Origin: Hydrogenophaga sp.
GTDB lineage: Bacteria; Pseudomonadota; Gammaproteobacteria; Burkholderiales; Burkholderiaceae_C
Direction: 5' to 3'
Assembly: GCF_030656115.1 (NCBI RefSeq)
Contig: NZ_JAUSOO010000061.1
Span: forward strand, 1-64,000
DNA: 64,000 bases
Each line of letters starts with the position of its first letter. The first letter of the stretch is position 1. Below are positions 20,238 through 29,235 of the stretch, one piece after another. Below the pieces are notes generated by a model. It had not been told where the DNA came from. It saw only the letters and a program-made list of their open reading frames with translations, and made no database searches. The position numbers and the translations under genes were made by a program.

Positions 20238-22346
20238 ATGAGCGCTGAGTACCAGGTCCACGGCGACGTCGCCGTCATCACGCTGAACAACCCGCCGGTC
20301 AACGGCCTGGGCTTGTCCACCCGCCAGGCCATCGTCGATGGGCTTGAAAAGGCCGAAAACGACGCCGCAGTCAAGGCCATCGTGCTGACCGGTGCCGGCA
20401 AGGCCTTTTCAGGCGGTGCCGACATCCGCGAGTTCGGTTCGCCCAAGGCGATCCAGGAGCCGAATCTGCTGTCGGTGATCGTCCGCGTGGAAAACACCAC
20501 CAAGCCGGTGATCGCCGCCCTGCACAGCGTGGCCATGGGCGGCGGTCTGGAGCTGGCGCTGGGTGCGCATTACCGCATCGCTGCCCCCGGCTGCAACGTG
20601 GCTTTGCCCGAGGTGAAGCTGGGCCTGATTCCTGGCGCCGGTGGCACGCAACGCCTGCCGCGCGTGCTGGGTGTGGAAGCCGCGCTGAACATGATCGTCA
20701 GCGGCGAGCCGGTCAAGAGCGAGATGCTGGCCCAGCTGCCCGGCCAGAAGCTGTTTGACAAGCTGGCCGCCTCGCCCGAGTCGCTGGCCGAAGAAGCCCT
20801 GGCCTTCGCCCGCGAGATGGCCGCCAAACACGCCGACGGTTCTGCCTTCCCGCTGGTGCGCAACCTGCCCTGCAAACACAAGGACGGCGACGCCTATTTC
20901 CAGTTCGCGCGCAACATGGTCAAAGGCATGGCCAAGCACTTCCCCGCGCCCGCCAAGTGCGTGGACGCCATGGAAGCCGCGACCCAGAAGAAATTCGTGG
21001 ATGGCATGGCCTTCGAGCGCGAGATCTTCATCAACCTGATGTGGACGCCCGAGTGCCGTTCGCTGCGCCACCTGTTCGTGGCCGAGCGCGCCGCGAGCAA
21101 GATTCCCGACGTGCCGGAAGACACGGCCAAGCGCACCATCGCGTCGGTGGCCGTGATCGGTGCCGGCACCATGGGCGGCGGTATTTCCATGAATTTCCTC
21201 AACGCCGGCATTCCGGTGAAGATGCTGGAGATGAAGCAGGAGGCGCTGGACCGGGGTGTGGCCACCATCCGCAAGAACTACGAAGCCCAGGTGAAAAAGG
21301 GCAAGCTCAAGCAGGACAAGTACGAACAGCGCATGGCCTTGCTGAGCACCACGCTGAGCTACGACGAGATCGGCGCGGCCGACCTGGTGATTGAAGCCGT
21401 GTTCGAAGAGATTGGCGTCAAGGAAGCGGTGTTCAAGGAACTCGACCGCGTGATGAAGCCCGGCGCCATTCTGGCCAGCAACACCTCGACGCTGGACGTG
21501 AACGCCATCGCCCACTTCACGAAACGCCCGCAAGACGTGGTGGGCATGCACTTCTTCAGCCCGGCCAACGTGATGAAGCTGCTCGAAGTGGTGCGCGGTG
21601 ACGCGACCGCCAAAGACGTGCTGGCCACGGTGATGGCGGTGGCCAAGAAGATCAAGAAGACGGCGGTGGTGTCCGGCGTCTGCGACGGCTTCATCGGCAA
21701 CCGCATGATCGAACAGTACGGCAGACAGGGTGGCTTTTTGCTGGACGAGGGCTGCACGCCCGCGCAGGTGGACAAGGCGGTGGAGAAATTTGGCTTTGCC
21801 ATGGGCCCGTTCCGCATGGGGGACCTGGCCGGCAACGACATCGGTTGGGCCATTCGCAAGCGCCGCTACCAGGAAAAGCCGGACATGAAGTACAGCAAAA
21901 CCGCCGACCTGCTGTGCGAGAAAGGCCGCTTTGGCCAAAAAACCGGCGCTGGCTGGTACGACTACGTGCCGGGCAAGCGCGATGCGATTCCGAATGCCGA
22001 GGTCGAGCAGATGATCGCCGACCACCGCGCCGCGATGGGCATCACGCCGCGCAAGATTTCGGACGAAGAAATCGTTCAGCGTCTGGTGTTCTCGCTGGTC
22101 AACGAAGCCGCGCACATCCTGGAAGAGGGCATTGCCAACAAGGCCAGCGACATCGACGTGGTCTACATCTTTGGCTACGGCTTCCCGGTGTACCGCGGCG
22201 GCCCGCTGAACTACGCCAACGAAGTGGGCCTGTTCAACGTGGTGCAGGCCATGAAGCGCTTTGCCAAAAACCCGCTGGACGATGCGAAGTTCTGGGAGCC
22301 TGCGCCTTTGCTGGCCCGATTGGCCGCTGAAGGCAAAACCTTCTGA
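20238..22346 (+). CDS. Bifunctional enoyl-CoA hydratase / 3-hydroxyacyl-CoA dehydrogenase
   Basis: A 702-residue multifunctional beta-oxidation protein. Residues 1-190 form a crotonase domain with the SGGADIREF oxyanion segment near 57-65, HSVAMGGGLELALG near 95-108 and PEVKLGLIPGAGGTQRLPR near 118-136. The NAD-binding dehydrogenase domain starts near 300 with AVIGAGTMGGG, carries HFFSPANVMKLLEVV near 438-452 and GFIGNR near 485. The carboxy-terminal domain ends with FGYGFPVYRGGP near 645. A GAGGAG ribosome site precedes the ATG. It pairs with the thiolase downstream. The arrangement is FadJ-like. Confidence 0.95.
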   Translation: MSAEYQVHGDVAVITLNNPPVNGLGLSTRQAIVDGLEKAENDAAVKAIVLTGAGKAFSGGADIREFGSPKAIQEPNLLSVIVRVENTTKPVIAALHSVAMGGGLELALGAHYRIAAPGCNVALPEVKLGLIPGAGGTQRLPRVLGVEAALNMIVSGEPVKSEMLAQLPGQKLFDKLAASPESLAEEALAFAREMAAKHADGSAFPLVRNLPCKHKDGDAYFQFARNMVKGMAKHFPAPAKCVDAMEAATQKKFVDGMAFEREIFINLMWTPECRSLRHLFVAERAASKIPDVPEDTAKRTIASVAVIGAGTMGGGISMNFLNAGIPVKMLEMKQEALDRGVATIRKNYEAQVKKGKLKQDKYEQRMALLSTTLSYDEIGAADLVIEAVFEEIGVKEAVFKELDRVMKPGAILASNTSTLDVNAIAHFTKRPQDVVGMHFFSPANVMKLLEVVRGDATAKDVLATVMAVAKKIKKTAVVSGVCDGFIGNRMIEQYGRQGGFLLDEGCTPAQVDKAVEKFGFAMGPFRMGDLAGNDIGWAIRKRRYQEKPDMKYSKTADLLCEKGRFGQKTGAGWYDYVPGKRDAIPNAEVEQMIADHRAAMGITPRKISDEEIVQRLVFSLVNEAAHILEEGIANKASDIDVVYIFGYGFPVYRGGPLNYANEVGLFNVVQAMKRFAKNPLDDAKFWEPAPLLARLAAEGKTF

Positions 22347-22353
22347 AGATGAA

Positions 22354-22440
22354 CACCCCCTGCGCCGCTTCGCGTCTTCCCCCAAGGGGGACGCTCCCAG
22401 TGACCCGGCAAAGCCGGCTCCATGGGAGCCCTGGAAGCGG
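22354..22440. repeat. Palindromic intergenic repeat, family A copy 3 with extra hairpin
   Basis: ACCCCCTGCGCCGCTTCGCG, TCTTCCCCCAAGGGGGACG, then GCTCCC...GGGAGC enclosing CCGGC-AAA-GCCGG. The first half matches the copies at 8371-8402 and 20041-20085. It fills most of the gap between the fadJ-like gene and the thiolase gene, so it may affect the relative expression of the two. Confidence 0.7.
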
Positions 22441-22477
22441 CGGTTTCGCTCCATTTGAATTTCACTAGGAACCCATC

Positions 22478-23653
22478 ATGACCAATGCCGTCATCGTTTC
22501 CACCGCCCGCACGCCCCTGGCCAAGAGCTGGAAGGGCGCCTTCAACATGACCCACGGCGCCACGCTCGGCGGCCACGCGGTGCAGCACGCTGTTGCGCGC
22601 GCTGGCATCGACGCTGCTGAAGTCGAAGACGTGATCATGGGTTGCGCCAACCCCGAGGGCGCCACCGGCGCCAACATCGCGCGCCAGATCGCCTTGAAAG
22701 CCGGCCTGCCCATCACCGCATCGGGCATGACCGTCAACCGCTTCTGCTCGTCCGGCCTGCAGACCATTGCGCTGGCCGCGCAGCGCATCATCGCCGGCGA
22801 GGGCGATGTGTACGTGGCCGGGGGCGTGGAAAGCATTTCCTGCGTGCAGCAGGAGATGAACCAGCACATGCTCAAAGACCTGGCGCTGGAAAAGCAGAAG
22901 TCCGAGATCTACTGGAACATGCTGCAAACCGCCGAGCAAGTGGCCAAGCGCTACGGCATCGGCCGCGACGCCATGGACGAATACGGCGCCGCCAGCCAGC
23001 AGCGCGCCACTGCTGCTCTCGAAGCCGGCCTGTTCAAAGCCGAAATTGCGCCCATGACGGTCACCGCTGGTGTGGCCGACAAGGTCATGGGTCTGATGAC
23101 CAAGCAGGTCACGATCGAGAACGACGAAGGCATTCGCGCAGGCACCACGAAAGAAGGCATCTCCGGCCTGCGTTCGGCCCTGCCGGGTGGCCTGGTCACC
23201 GCCGGCAACGCCAGCCAGTTTTCAGACGGCGCCGGTGCCTGTGTGCTCATGAACGAAACCCTGGCTGAAAAGCGCGGCCTGCAGCCGTTGGGCCGCTTCC
23301 TGGGTTTTGCCGTGGCTGGTTGCGAGCCCGACGAAATGGGCATCGGCCCCGTGTTCGCCATTCCCAAAGTGCTGGCCCGCCTGGGTTTGACGATGGACGA
23401 CATTGATCTGTGGGAGCTGAACGAAGCGTTTGCGGTGCAGGTGCTGTACTGCCGCGACAAGCTGGGCATTCCGCACGACCGCCTCAACGTCAATGGCGGC
23501 GCCATCGCCGTGGGCCACCCCTACGGCGTGTCGGGCCAGCGCCTGACCGGCCACGCGCTGATCGAAGGCAAGCGCCGCGGTGCCAAGCGCGTGTGCGTGA
23601 CCATGTGCATCGGCGGCGGCATGGGTGCTGCGGGTGTGTTTGAAGTCTTGTAA
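22478..23653 (+). CDS. Acetyl-CoA C-acyltransferase (thiolase)
   Basis: A 391-residue thiolase catalysing the last step of beta-oxidation. The acylated cysteine is C90 in NRFCSSGLQ. The [15 protein letters not shown] block near residues 338-352 supplies the catalytic His. The final [17 protein letters not shown] carries the deprotonating Cys near 377. Length and motifs match degradative thiolases. The ATG follows an AGGA ribosome site. The next gene, a thioesterase, starts nine bases after the stop. Confidence 0.95.
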   Translation: MTNAVIVSTARTPLAKSWKGAFNMTHGATLGGHAVQHAVARAGIDAAEVEDVIMGCANPEGATGANIARQIALKAGLPITASGMTVNRFCSSGLQTIALAAQRIIAGEGDVYVAGGVESISCVQQEMNQHMLKDLALEKQKSEIYWNMLQTAEQVAKRYGIGRDAMDEYGAASQQRATAALEAGLFKAEIAPMTVTAGVADKVMGLMTKQVTIENDEGIRAGTTKEGISGLRSALPGGLVTAGNASQFSDGAGACVLMNETLAEKRGLQPLGRFLGFAVAGCEPDEMGIGPVFAIPKVLARLGLTMDDIDLWELNEAFAVQVLYCRDKLGIPHDRLNVNGGAIAVGHPYGVSGQRLTGHALIEGKRRGAKRVCVTMCIGGGMGAAGVFEVL

Positions 23654-23662
23654 GGACTTCCG

Positions 23663-24103
23663 GTGAGCGACGTCACCGTCAGCCCCGAGGTGTTTCTGGC
23701 GATGGGTCGCGAGGTCCTGGCCTCGCAGCCTTTTTCCACACTCATCGGTGCCGAGCTGGCGGCGCTCTCGCCAGGCCGTTGCGAACTGCAGGTGCCGATC
23801 ACGGAAGCGGTCAAGCAGCAGCACGGCTTCGTGCACGGTGGCGTGCTCAGCTACGCCGCCGACAACGCGCTCACCTACGCGGGCGGCACGGCCCTGCGCG
23901 TGCCGGTGGTCACCTCCGAGTTCAAGATCAACTACCTGCGCCCGGCCATCGGCGAGCGCCTGATCGCGCGCGCCGAAGCCGTGCACACCGGCAAGTCGCA
24001 GGCGGTCTGCCGCTGCGATGTGTTCGTGGTGAAAGACGGGGAAGAGAAGCTCTGTGCGGTGGCGCAGGGCACGATCGCCGCGCTGCCCGCGTCGCCAACC
24101 TGA
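23663..24103 (+). CDS. Hotdog-fold thioesterase, PaaI type
   Basis: A 146-residue acyl-CoA thioesterase. The hotdog helix motif QQHGFVHGGVLSYAADNALTYAGG at about residues 51-74 (split by HGGV at 58-61) carries the usual catalytic Asp. TSEFKINYLRPAIGERLIARAE follows as the core strands. The gene begins with GTG after an AAGGA ribosome site, nine bases past the thiolase stop, so it is probably part of the same operon. It may release blocked CoA from dead-end thioesters. Confidence 0.9.
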   Translation: MSDVTVSPEVFLAMGREVLASQPFSTLIGAELAALSPGRCELQVPITEAVKQQHGFVHGGVLSYAADNALTYAGGTALRVPVVTSEFKINYLRPAIGERLIARAEAVHTGKSQAVCRCDVFVVKDGEEKLCAVAQGTIAALPASPT

Positions 24104-24166
24104 GCGGGCGCCGGTGCCGGGGTTCACCCCATGTCCACCGCTCGCCTGTCGCACCATACTGCCACG

Positions 24167-25528
24167 ATGACTCCCTACCGCATCGGCTCCGGTGCCGGCT
24201 ACGCCGGTGACCGCATCGACCCCGCGCTGGACCTGGCCGAGCGCGGTGAACTGGATGCCCTGGTGTTCGAGTGCCTGGCCGAGCGCACCATCGCCCTGGC
24301 CCAGCTGCGCCGTGCCCACGATCCGCAGGCCGGGTACGACCCGATGCTGAAAGCCCGCATGCGCGCCGTGCTGCCGGCCTGTGTGCGCAACGGCGTGACC
24401 CTCATCACCAACATGGGCGCTGCGAACCCGATGGCGGCCGGGCAGGCCGTGCTGGACGTGGCGCGCGAACTGGGCCTGCCGCGCCTGCGCGTGGCGGTGG
24501 TGACGGGCGACGACGTGTTGCCCTGGATGCTGGCGAACGATGTGCCGCTGATGGACACGCCCGACAGCGTGCGTTCGCTGGATGGGCGCCTGATTTCTGC
24601 CAACGCTTATCTGGGCGCCGATGCTTTGTTGCCCGCGCTGCAGGCGGATGCGAACGTGATCATCACCGGTCGCGTGGCCGATCCCTCGCTGTTTCTGGCG
24701 CCGCTCATGGCGCACTTTGGCTGGGCCGACGACGACTGGCACCACCTCGGTCAGGGTCTGCTGGTCGGGCACCTGCTCGAATGCGCGGCCCAGGTCAGCG
24801 GCGGCTACCTGGCCGACCCGGGCCATGTGGACGTGCCCGATCTGCACCGCGTGGGTTTCCCGCTGGCCGAGGTCTCGGCCGATGGCAGTGCCGTCATCAC
24901 CAAGCTGCCGGGCACCGGCGGGCGCGTAGACCGGCTCAGCTGCACCGCGCAGCTGCTGTACGAAGTGGAAGACCCCGCGCATTACCTGCAGGCCGATGTG
25001 GTGGGGGATTTCTCCGGCGTGCGTTTCAGCCAACTGGCGCCCGACCGGGTGCAGGCCCAAGGCGCCAGCGGCCGCGCCCGGCCCGAGCAGCTGAAAGCCA
25101 CGCTGGGTTACCGCGACGGTTTCATCGGCGAGGGCCAGATCTCCTACGCCGGCCCGGGCGCCCGCGCGCGTGGCGAACTGGCGCTGTCCATCCTGCGCCA
25201 CCGGCTGGACGACGCCACGTTGTCCCACGGCCTCAGCGGTCTGGAACACCGCGCCGAGCTGATCGGCGTGAACGCGATGCACGGCCCTCAGCTGGGCGCG
25301 GACCGCGAACCCTACGAGGTGCGCGTGCGCCTGGCGGTGCGCTGCGCCAACCGTGCGCAGGCCGAAGCCGTGGGCCAGGAAGTGGAGGCGCTCTACCTCA
25401 ACGGCCCGGCGGGTGGCGGCGGCGTGACGCAGTCGGTGCGCGAGGTGATCGCCGCCGCCTCGGCCCTGGTGCCGCGCAACGCGGTACAGCCGCGCTGCGA
25501 CATCCTCGAACTGAGCGCGGAAGCTTGA
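24167..25528 (+). CDS. AtuA-like protein (DUF1446)
   Basis: A 453-residue protein starting RIGSGAGYAGDRIDPALDLAE, the opening of the DUF1446 family that includes AtuA of acyclic terpene (citronellol) use. Other marks are ITNMGAANPMAAG near residues 79-91, ITGRVADPSLFLAPLMAHFGW near 165-185 (with R and D conserved) and GGYLADPGHVDVPDLHRVGFPLAEV near 211-235. An upstream in-frame ATG at 24131 exists but lacks a ribosome site and family similarity. The reaction of this family is not well defined. The small partner encoded next corresponds to the carboxy-terminal domain fused in some homologues. Confidence 0.88.
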   Translation: MTPYRIGSGAGYAGDRIDPALDLAERGELDALVFECLAERTIALAQLRRAHDPQAGYDPMLKARMRAVLPACVRNGVTLITNMGAANPMAAGQAVLDVARELGLPRLRVAVVTGDDVLPWMLANDVPLMDTPDSVRSLDGRLISANAYLGADALLPALQADANVIITGRVADPSLFLAPLMAHFGWADDDWHHLGQGLLVGHLLECAAQVSGGYLADPGHVDVPDLHRVGFPLAEVSADGSAVITKLPGTGGRVDRLSCTAQLLYEVEDPAHYLQADVVGDFSGVRFSQLAPDRVQAQGASGRARPEQLKATLGYRDGFIGEGQISYAGPGARARGELALSILRHRLDDATLSHGLSGLEHRAELIGVNAMHGPQLGADREPYEVRVRLAVRCANRAQAEAVGQEVEALYLNGPAGGGGVTQSVREVIAAASALVPRNAVQPRCDILELSAEA

Positions 25529-25529
25529 C

Positions 25530-25862
25530 ATGACAGTACCGTCAAAAAAAACAGCCCCCCACCGCACGCTGCGCGACATCGCACTCGCCCGCTCGGGCGA
25601 CAAGGGCAACCGCGCCACGCTCAGCGTGATCGCGCTGGAGCCGGCCGACTACCCCGAGATGGAGCGCCTGCTCAGCGTCGAGCGGGTGCAGGCCCACTTT
25701 GCGGGCGTCGTGCAAGGCCCGGTGCAGCGCTACACCTTGCCCGATCTTGCCGCGGTGCATTTCGTGATGTTCGACGCCCTGGGCGGCGGCGTCACGCGCT
25801 CGCTGGCCCTCGATGCCCACGGTAAAACCCTGGGTGCGGCGGTGCTGGATCTGCCGCTCTGA
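25530..25862 (+). CDS. AtuA-like ferredoxin-fold small subunit
   Basis: A 110-residue protein with the ALARSGDKGNRATLSVIA block near residues 18-35 and the LPDLAAVHFVMFDALGGGVTRSLALDAHGKTLG region near 68-100, both known from the carboxy-terminal domain of longer AtuA/DUF1446 proteins. Here it is a separate gene starting one base after the AtuA stop, so the two products very likely form a complex. Its exact chemistry is unknown. Confidence 0.85.
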   Translation: MTVPSKKTAPHRTLRDIALARSGDKGNRATLSVIALEPADYPEMERLLSVERVQAHFAGVVQGPVQRYTLPDLAAVHFVMFDALGGGVTRSLALDAHGKTLGAAVLDLPL

Positions 25863-25909
25863 GCCCTACACTGACCCCGCCTTTTTACAACCACCCGAAG
25901 GAGACTCTG

Positions 25910-26878
25910 ATGCGTTCTGTGTTCCGACTGCTTGCCACCGCCGCCGCCGCGCTGGCGTGTTCATCCGCCGCGCTGGCACAGGCCTGGCCCGACAAACCCA
26001 TCAAGGCCGTGGTGCCCTTCGCGGCGGGCAGCGCCACCGACACCATCGGCCGGGCCTTTGCACAGAAGATGCAGGAAGCCCTGGGCCAGCCCATCGTGAT
26101 CGACAACAAGCCCGGCGTGAACGGCATGCTGGGTGCTGATGCGGTGGCCAAGGCAGCGCCCGACGGTTACACCATCCTGATCGGCACCAACAGCACCAAC
26201 GCAGCGCTCAAGAGCCTGATGAAGCAGCTGCCCTACGATCAGGACAAGGCTTTTGCGCCCGTGGCCTACATGGGCTCGGTGCCATTGATCATGTCGGTCA
26301 ACAACGATGTGCCGGCCAAGACGCTGAAGGAACTGGTGGACATGGCCAAGGCCAAACCCGGCAGCATCAACTTCGCCAGTGCCAGCACCTCGCAACTGGT
26401 GTCCACCGAGATGATGGCCGGCATGGCCGGCATCCAGCTCACCAACGTGCCTTACAAGAGCGGACCGGCGGCGATGACGGACCTGCTGGGGGGTGTGGTG
26501 CACATGTTCAGCGCCGACTTTGCCGTGATGCTGCCGCAGGTGAAGGCGGGCAAGGTGCGTGGCCTGGCCGTCACATCCTCCAAACGCTCGCCCGCCGTGC
26601 CCGACCTGCCGACGGTCAACGAAGCCCTGGGTCTCAAAGACTACGAGCTGATCGCCTACTTTGCGGTGTTTGCGCCGGCTGGCACGCCCGCCGACATCGT
26701 GGCCAAGCTCAACAAGGCGGTGAACGAAGCGGCCAACAGCAAAGAGATTCAGGATCGGTTCGCCGGCATCGGCTTTGCCGTGGACCCAGGCACACCCGCA
26801 GACCTGGCCAAGCGCAGCGTGACCGAAACCGCCAAATGGGCCAAGGCGATCCGCGACGCAAAAATCGAACCCCAGTAA
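25910..26878 (+). CDS. Bug-type (TctC family) extracytoplasmic solute receptor
   Basis: A 322-residue periplasmic binding protein with signal peptide ending SSAALA|QAWP. The mature start WPDKPIKAVVPFAAGSATDTIGR, and the VIDNKPGVNGMLGADAVAKAAPDGYT block at about residues 64-90, are hallmarks of the Bordetella uptake gene (Bug) family (each block read in parts). No TctAB membrane genes are adjacent, as is usual for orphan Bug receptors. A GAAGGAG ribosome site precedes the ATG. It sits within the catabolic block and may sense or bind its substrate. Confidence 0.94.
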   Translation: MRSVFRLLATAAAALACSSAALAQAWPDKPIKAVVPFAAGSATDTIGRAFAQKMQEALGQPIVIDNKPGVNGMLGADAVAKAAPDGYTILIGTNSTNAALKSLMKQLPYDQDKAFAPVAYMGSVPLIMSVNNDVPAKTLKELVDMAKAKPGSINFASASTSQLVSTEMMAGMAGIQLTNVPYKSGPAAMTDLLGGVVHMFSADFAVMLPQVKAGKVRGLAVTSSKRSPAVPDLPTVNEALGLKDYELIAYFAVFAPAGTPADIVAKLNKAVNEAANSKEIQDRFAGIGFAVDPGTPADLAKRSVTETAKWAKAIRDAKIEPQ

Positions 26879-27029
26879 CGGGTGCGCGGGGCGGTGCCGG
26901 CTGGCACTGTCCCGCAGCGGACTGTCTCGCGAGGGACGAAATTCACGGTCCTGTCGGGACTTGCCTCTTGTTCTCGCGCCTGCAGGCGGCACACTTGAAA
27001 TCCACTGCCACTCCGCACGAACCGTTGCC

Positions 27030-28853
27030 ATGAGCCTTCGCCCCACCATCGATTTTTTGCTTCACAACTGGCTCGGTGTCGAATCGCTCAACCAGCGTGA
27101 GCGTTTCGCTGACCACAGCCGTGAAACCTTTGACGCGGTGCTGGACACCTGTGAACGCATTGCGCGGGAAAAATACGCGCCCTTCAACCGCCTGGTAGAC
27201 ACGCAGGAACCGCACTTTGACGGCGAGCAGGTGACGCTGCCGCAGGCCACGCACGACGCGCACAAGGCCTATGCCGAGAGCGGCATGCTGAGTGCGGCGC
27301 AAGACTACGACGTGGGCGGCATGCAATTGCCCTACACGGTGGAAGCGGCATCGAATGCATTTTTTGCCATGGCCTCGGTCAGCATGGGCAGCGGTATGCT
27401 GACCACGGGCAACGCCAACCTGCTGATGAAACACGGCACCGAGGCGCAGAAGCGCGTGTTTGCGCTGAACGAATTCAACGGCCGATTTTCCGGCACCATG
27501 TGCCTGAGCGAACCGCAGGCGGGTTCCAGCCTGAGCGACGTGGTGACCCGCGCCGTGCCCGACGGCGAGGGCTTTGAGGCCGATCCACTCGGCCCGCGCT
27601 ACCGGCTCAAGGGCAACAAAATGTGGATTTCGGCCGGCGAACACGAGCTGACCGAAAACATCATCCACCTGGTGCTGGCCAAAATTCCGGACAAGCACGG
27701 CCAGCTGGTGCCGGGCGTCAAAGGCATTTCGCTGTTCATCGTGCCGAAGAAGCTGGTGGACACCGAAGGTACCCTGACCGGTGAACGCAACGATGTGGCG
27801 CTGGCTGGCCTGAACCACAAATGCGGCTGGCGCGGCACCACCAACCCGCTGCTGAACTTTGGCGAGGGCAAGTACCCCGTGAAAGGCGAAGCGGGCGCCG
27901 TGGGCTACCGGGTGGGCCAGCCGGGCAGGGGCCTGCAGTGCATGTTCCACATGATGAACGAGGCCCGCATTGGCGTGGGCATGGCGGCCACCATGCTGGG
28001 CATGGCGGGCTACCACGCGAGCCTGGACTACGCAAAAAACCGGCCACAGGGCCGCCCCATTTCCAGTGGCGGCAAAGACGCCGCCGCGCCGCAGGTTCGC
28101 ATCATCGAACACGCCGACGTGAAGCGCATGCTGCTGGCGCAGAAGAGCTACTGCGAAGGCGCGCTGGCGCTGGAGCTGTATTGCGCCCGCCTGGTGGACG
28201 AGATGCACACCGCCACGTCAGACGTGGCCGACGACGCGCGCCTGCTGCTCGAAGTGCTCACCCCCATCGCCAAAAGCTGGCCCAGCGAGTGGTGCCTGGA
28301 GGCCAACAGCCTGGCCATTCAGGTGCACGGCGGCTACGGCTACACGCGCGATTTCCCGGTGGAACAATACTGGCGCGACAACCGCCTGAACATGATCCAC
28401 GAGGGCACCCACGGCATCCAGGCCATGGACCTGCTGGGCCGCAAGGTGCTGATGGAAAACGGCAAGGGCCTGCAGTTGCTGGCCGGTCGCATCAACGCCA
28501 CCATCGAACGCGCCATTCAACAGCCCGAACTGGCCGCACACGCCCACGCCTTGGGTGCCGCCCTGGCGCAGGTGGGCGCTGCCACGAAGGCCGCCTGGGC
28601 CACCGGCAACCCGCAAGACGCGCTGGCCAACGCCGTGCCTTACATGCAGGCCTTTGGCCACACGGTGCTGGCCTGGATCTGGCTGGACGTGGCGCTGGCC
28701 GCGCACGCAGCGGCAGATTCACCGGCCCGCACCGGGCGCCTGGGCGCCATGCGTTTCTTTTTCCACTACGAACTGCCCAAAATTGGCGCCTGGCTGCAGG
28801 TGGTGAGCCACCGCGACCCGACTTGCGCGAACCTGCCCGAGGAGGCTTTCTGA
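27030..28853 (+). CDS. Acyl-CoA dehydrogenase, DmdC-like long form
   Basis: A 607-residue flavoprotein that oxidises acyl-CoA at the alpha-beta position. The flavin/substrate blocks GTMCLSEPQAGSSLSDV near residues 157-173 and KMWISAGEHEL near 198-208 are present. The core ends with GGYGYTRDFPVEQYWRDNRLNMIHEGTHGIQAMDLLGRK near 434-470 (read in parts), with the catalytic Glu in the EGTHGIQA motif. An additional carboxy-terminal domain of about 130 residues marks the long DmdC-like family that includes methylmercaptopropionyl-CoA dehydrogenases. Its stop overlaps the next start (TGATG). Confidence 0.93.
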   Translation: MSLRPTIDFLLHNWLGVESLNQRERFADHSRETFDAVLDTCERIAREKYAPFNRLVDTQEPHFDGEQVTLPQATHDAHKAYAESGMLSAAQDYDVGGMQLPYTVEAASNAFFAMASVSMGSGMLTTGNANLLMKHGTEAQKRVFALNEFNGRFSGTMCLSEPQAGSSLSDVVTRAVPDGEGFEADPLGPRYRLKGNKMWISAGEHELTENIIHLVLAKIPDKHGQLVPGVKGISLFIVPKKLVDTEGTLTGERNDVALAGLNHKCGWRGTTNPLLNFGEGKYPVKGEAGAVGYRVGQPGRGLQCMFHMMNEARIGVGMAATMLGMAGYHASLDYAKNRPQGRPISSGGKDAAAPQVRIIEHADVKRMLLAQKSYCEGALALELYCARLVDEMHTATSDVADDARLLLEVLTPIAKSWPSEWCLEANSLAIQVHGGYGYTRDFPVEQYWRDNRLNMIHEGTHGIQAMDLLGRKVLMENGKGLQLLAGRINATIERAIQQPELAAHAHALGAALAQVGAATKAAWATGNPQDALANAVPYMQAFGHTVLAWIWLDVALAAHAAADSPARTGRLGAMRFFFHYELPKIGAWLQVVSHRDPTCANLPEEAF

Positions 28854-29155
28854 TGCTGCACCACATCGTCATGTGGAAACTGAAAGACCACGCCGAGGGC
28901 GCGGACCGCTCGACCAATGTGCGCAAGGCCCAAGCATTGCTGCAAGCCTGCGCCGCGCTGGTGCCAGGCGTTGTGAGGTTTGAGGTGGGCACGGCCCAGC
29001 CCGGGCTGGAATGCACCTACGACCTGGTGCTCAACACCACCTTCACCGACCACGCCGCCCTGGCGGCCTACCAGAATCACCCCGACCATGTGGCGATCAA
29101 GCCGTTCATGAAGGCGGTGGTGCAAGAGCGCCAGTGCATGGATTACGAGACTTGA
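28853..29155 (+). CDS. Dabb-domain stress-responsive small protein
   Basis: A 100-residue alpha-beta barrel protein opening MLHHIVMWKLKD, with YDLVLNTTFTDHAALAAYQNHPDH near residues 56-79 and a closing VVQERQCMDYE. These are Dabb (dimeric A/B barrel) signatures. The ATG overlaps the stop codon of the acyl-CoA dehydrogenase gene, so it is co-translated. Related barrels act as small lyases or ligand-binding proteins; the role here is unknown. Confidence 0.9.
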   Translation: MLHHIVMWKLKDHAEGADRSTNVRKAQALLQACAALVPGVVRFEVGTAQPGLECTYDLVLNTTFTDHAALAAYQNHPDHVAIKPFMKAVVQERQCMDYET

Positions 29156-29174
29156 GATAAACGGCTGAGAACGT

Positions 29175-29212
29175 GCCCCCACCCCAACCCTCCCCCAGCG
29201 GGGGAGGGAGCC
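29175..29212. repeat. Palindromic intergenic repeat, family B
   Basis: GCCCCCACCCCAACCC is followed by CCCTCCCCC-AGC-GGGGGAGGG, a nine-base perfect stem with three-base loop (29188-29208). It fills the gap between the Dabb gene and the short-chain dehydrogenase gene. Three more copies lie together at 52590-52762, two in this direction and one inverted. Confidence 0.75.
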
Positions 29213-29235
29213 TTACAAACCCACAAGGAGACAAC

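Noticed and set aside
20409-25618. Very long minus-strand frames opposite the beta-oxidation genes
   Set aside because: Both are antisense to genes with complete catalytic motifs and have no motif of their own.
27013-27028. GCACGAACCGTTGC before the acyl-CoA dehydrogenase as a third operator copy
   Set aside because: It needs an inserted base to align with the other two sites and directly abuts the start codon.
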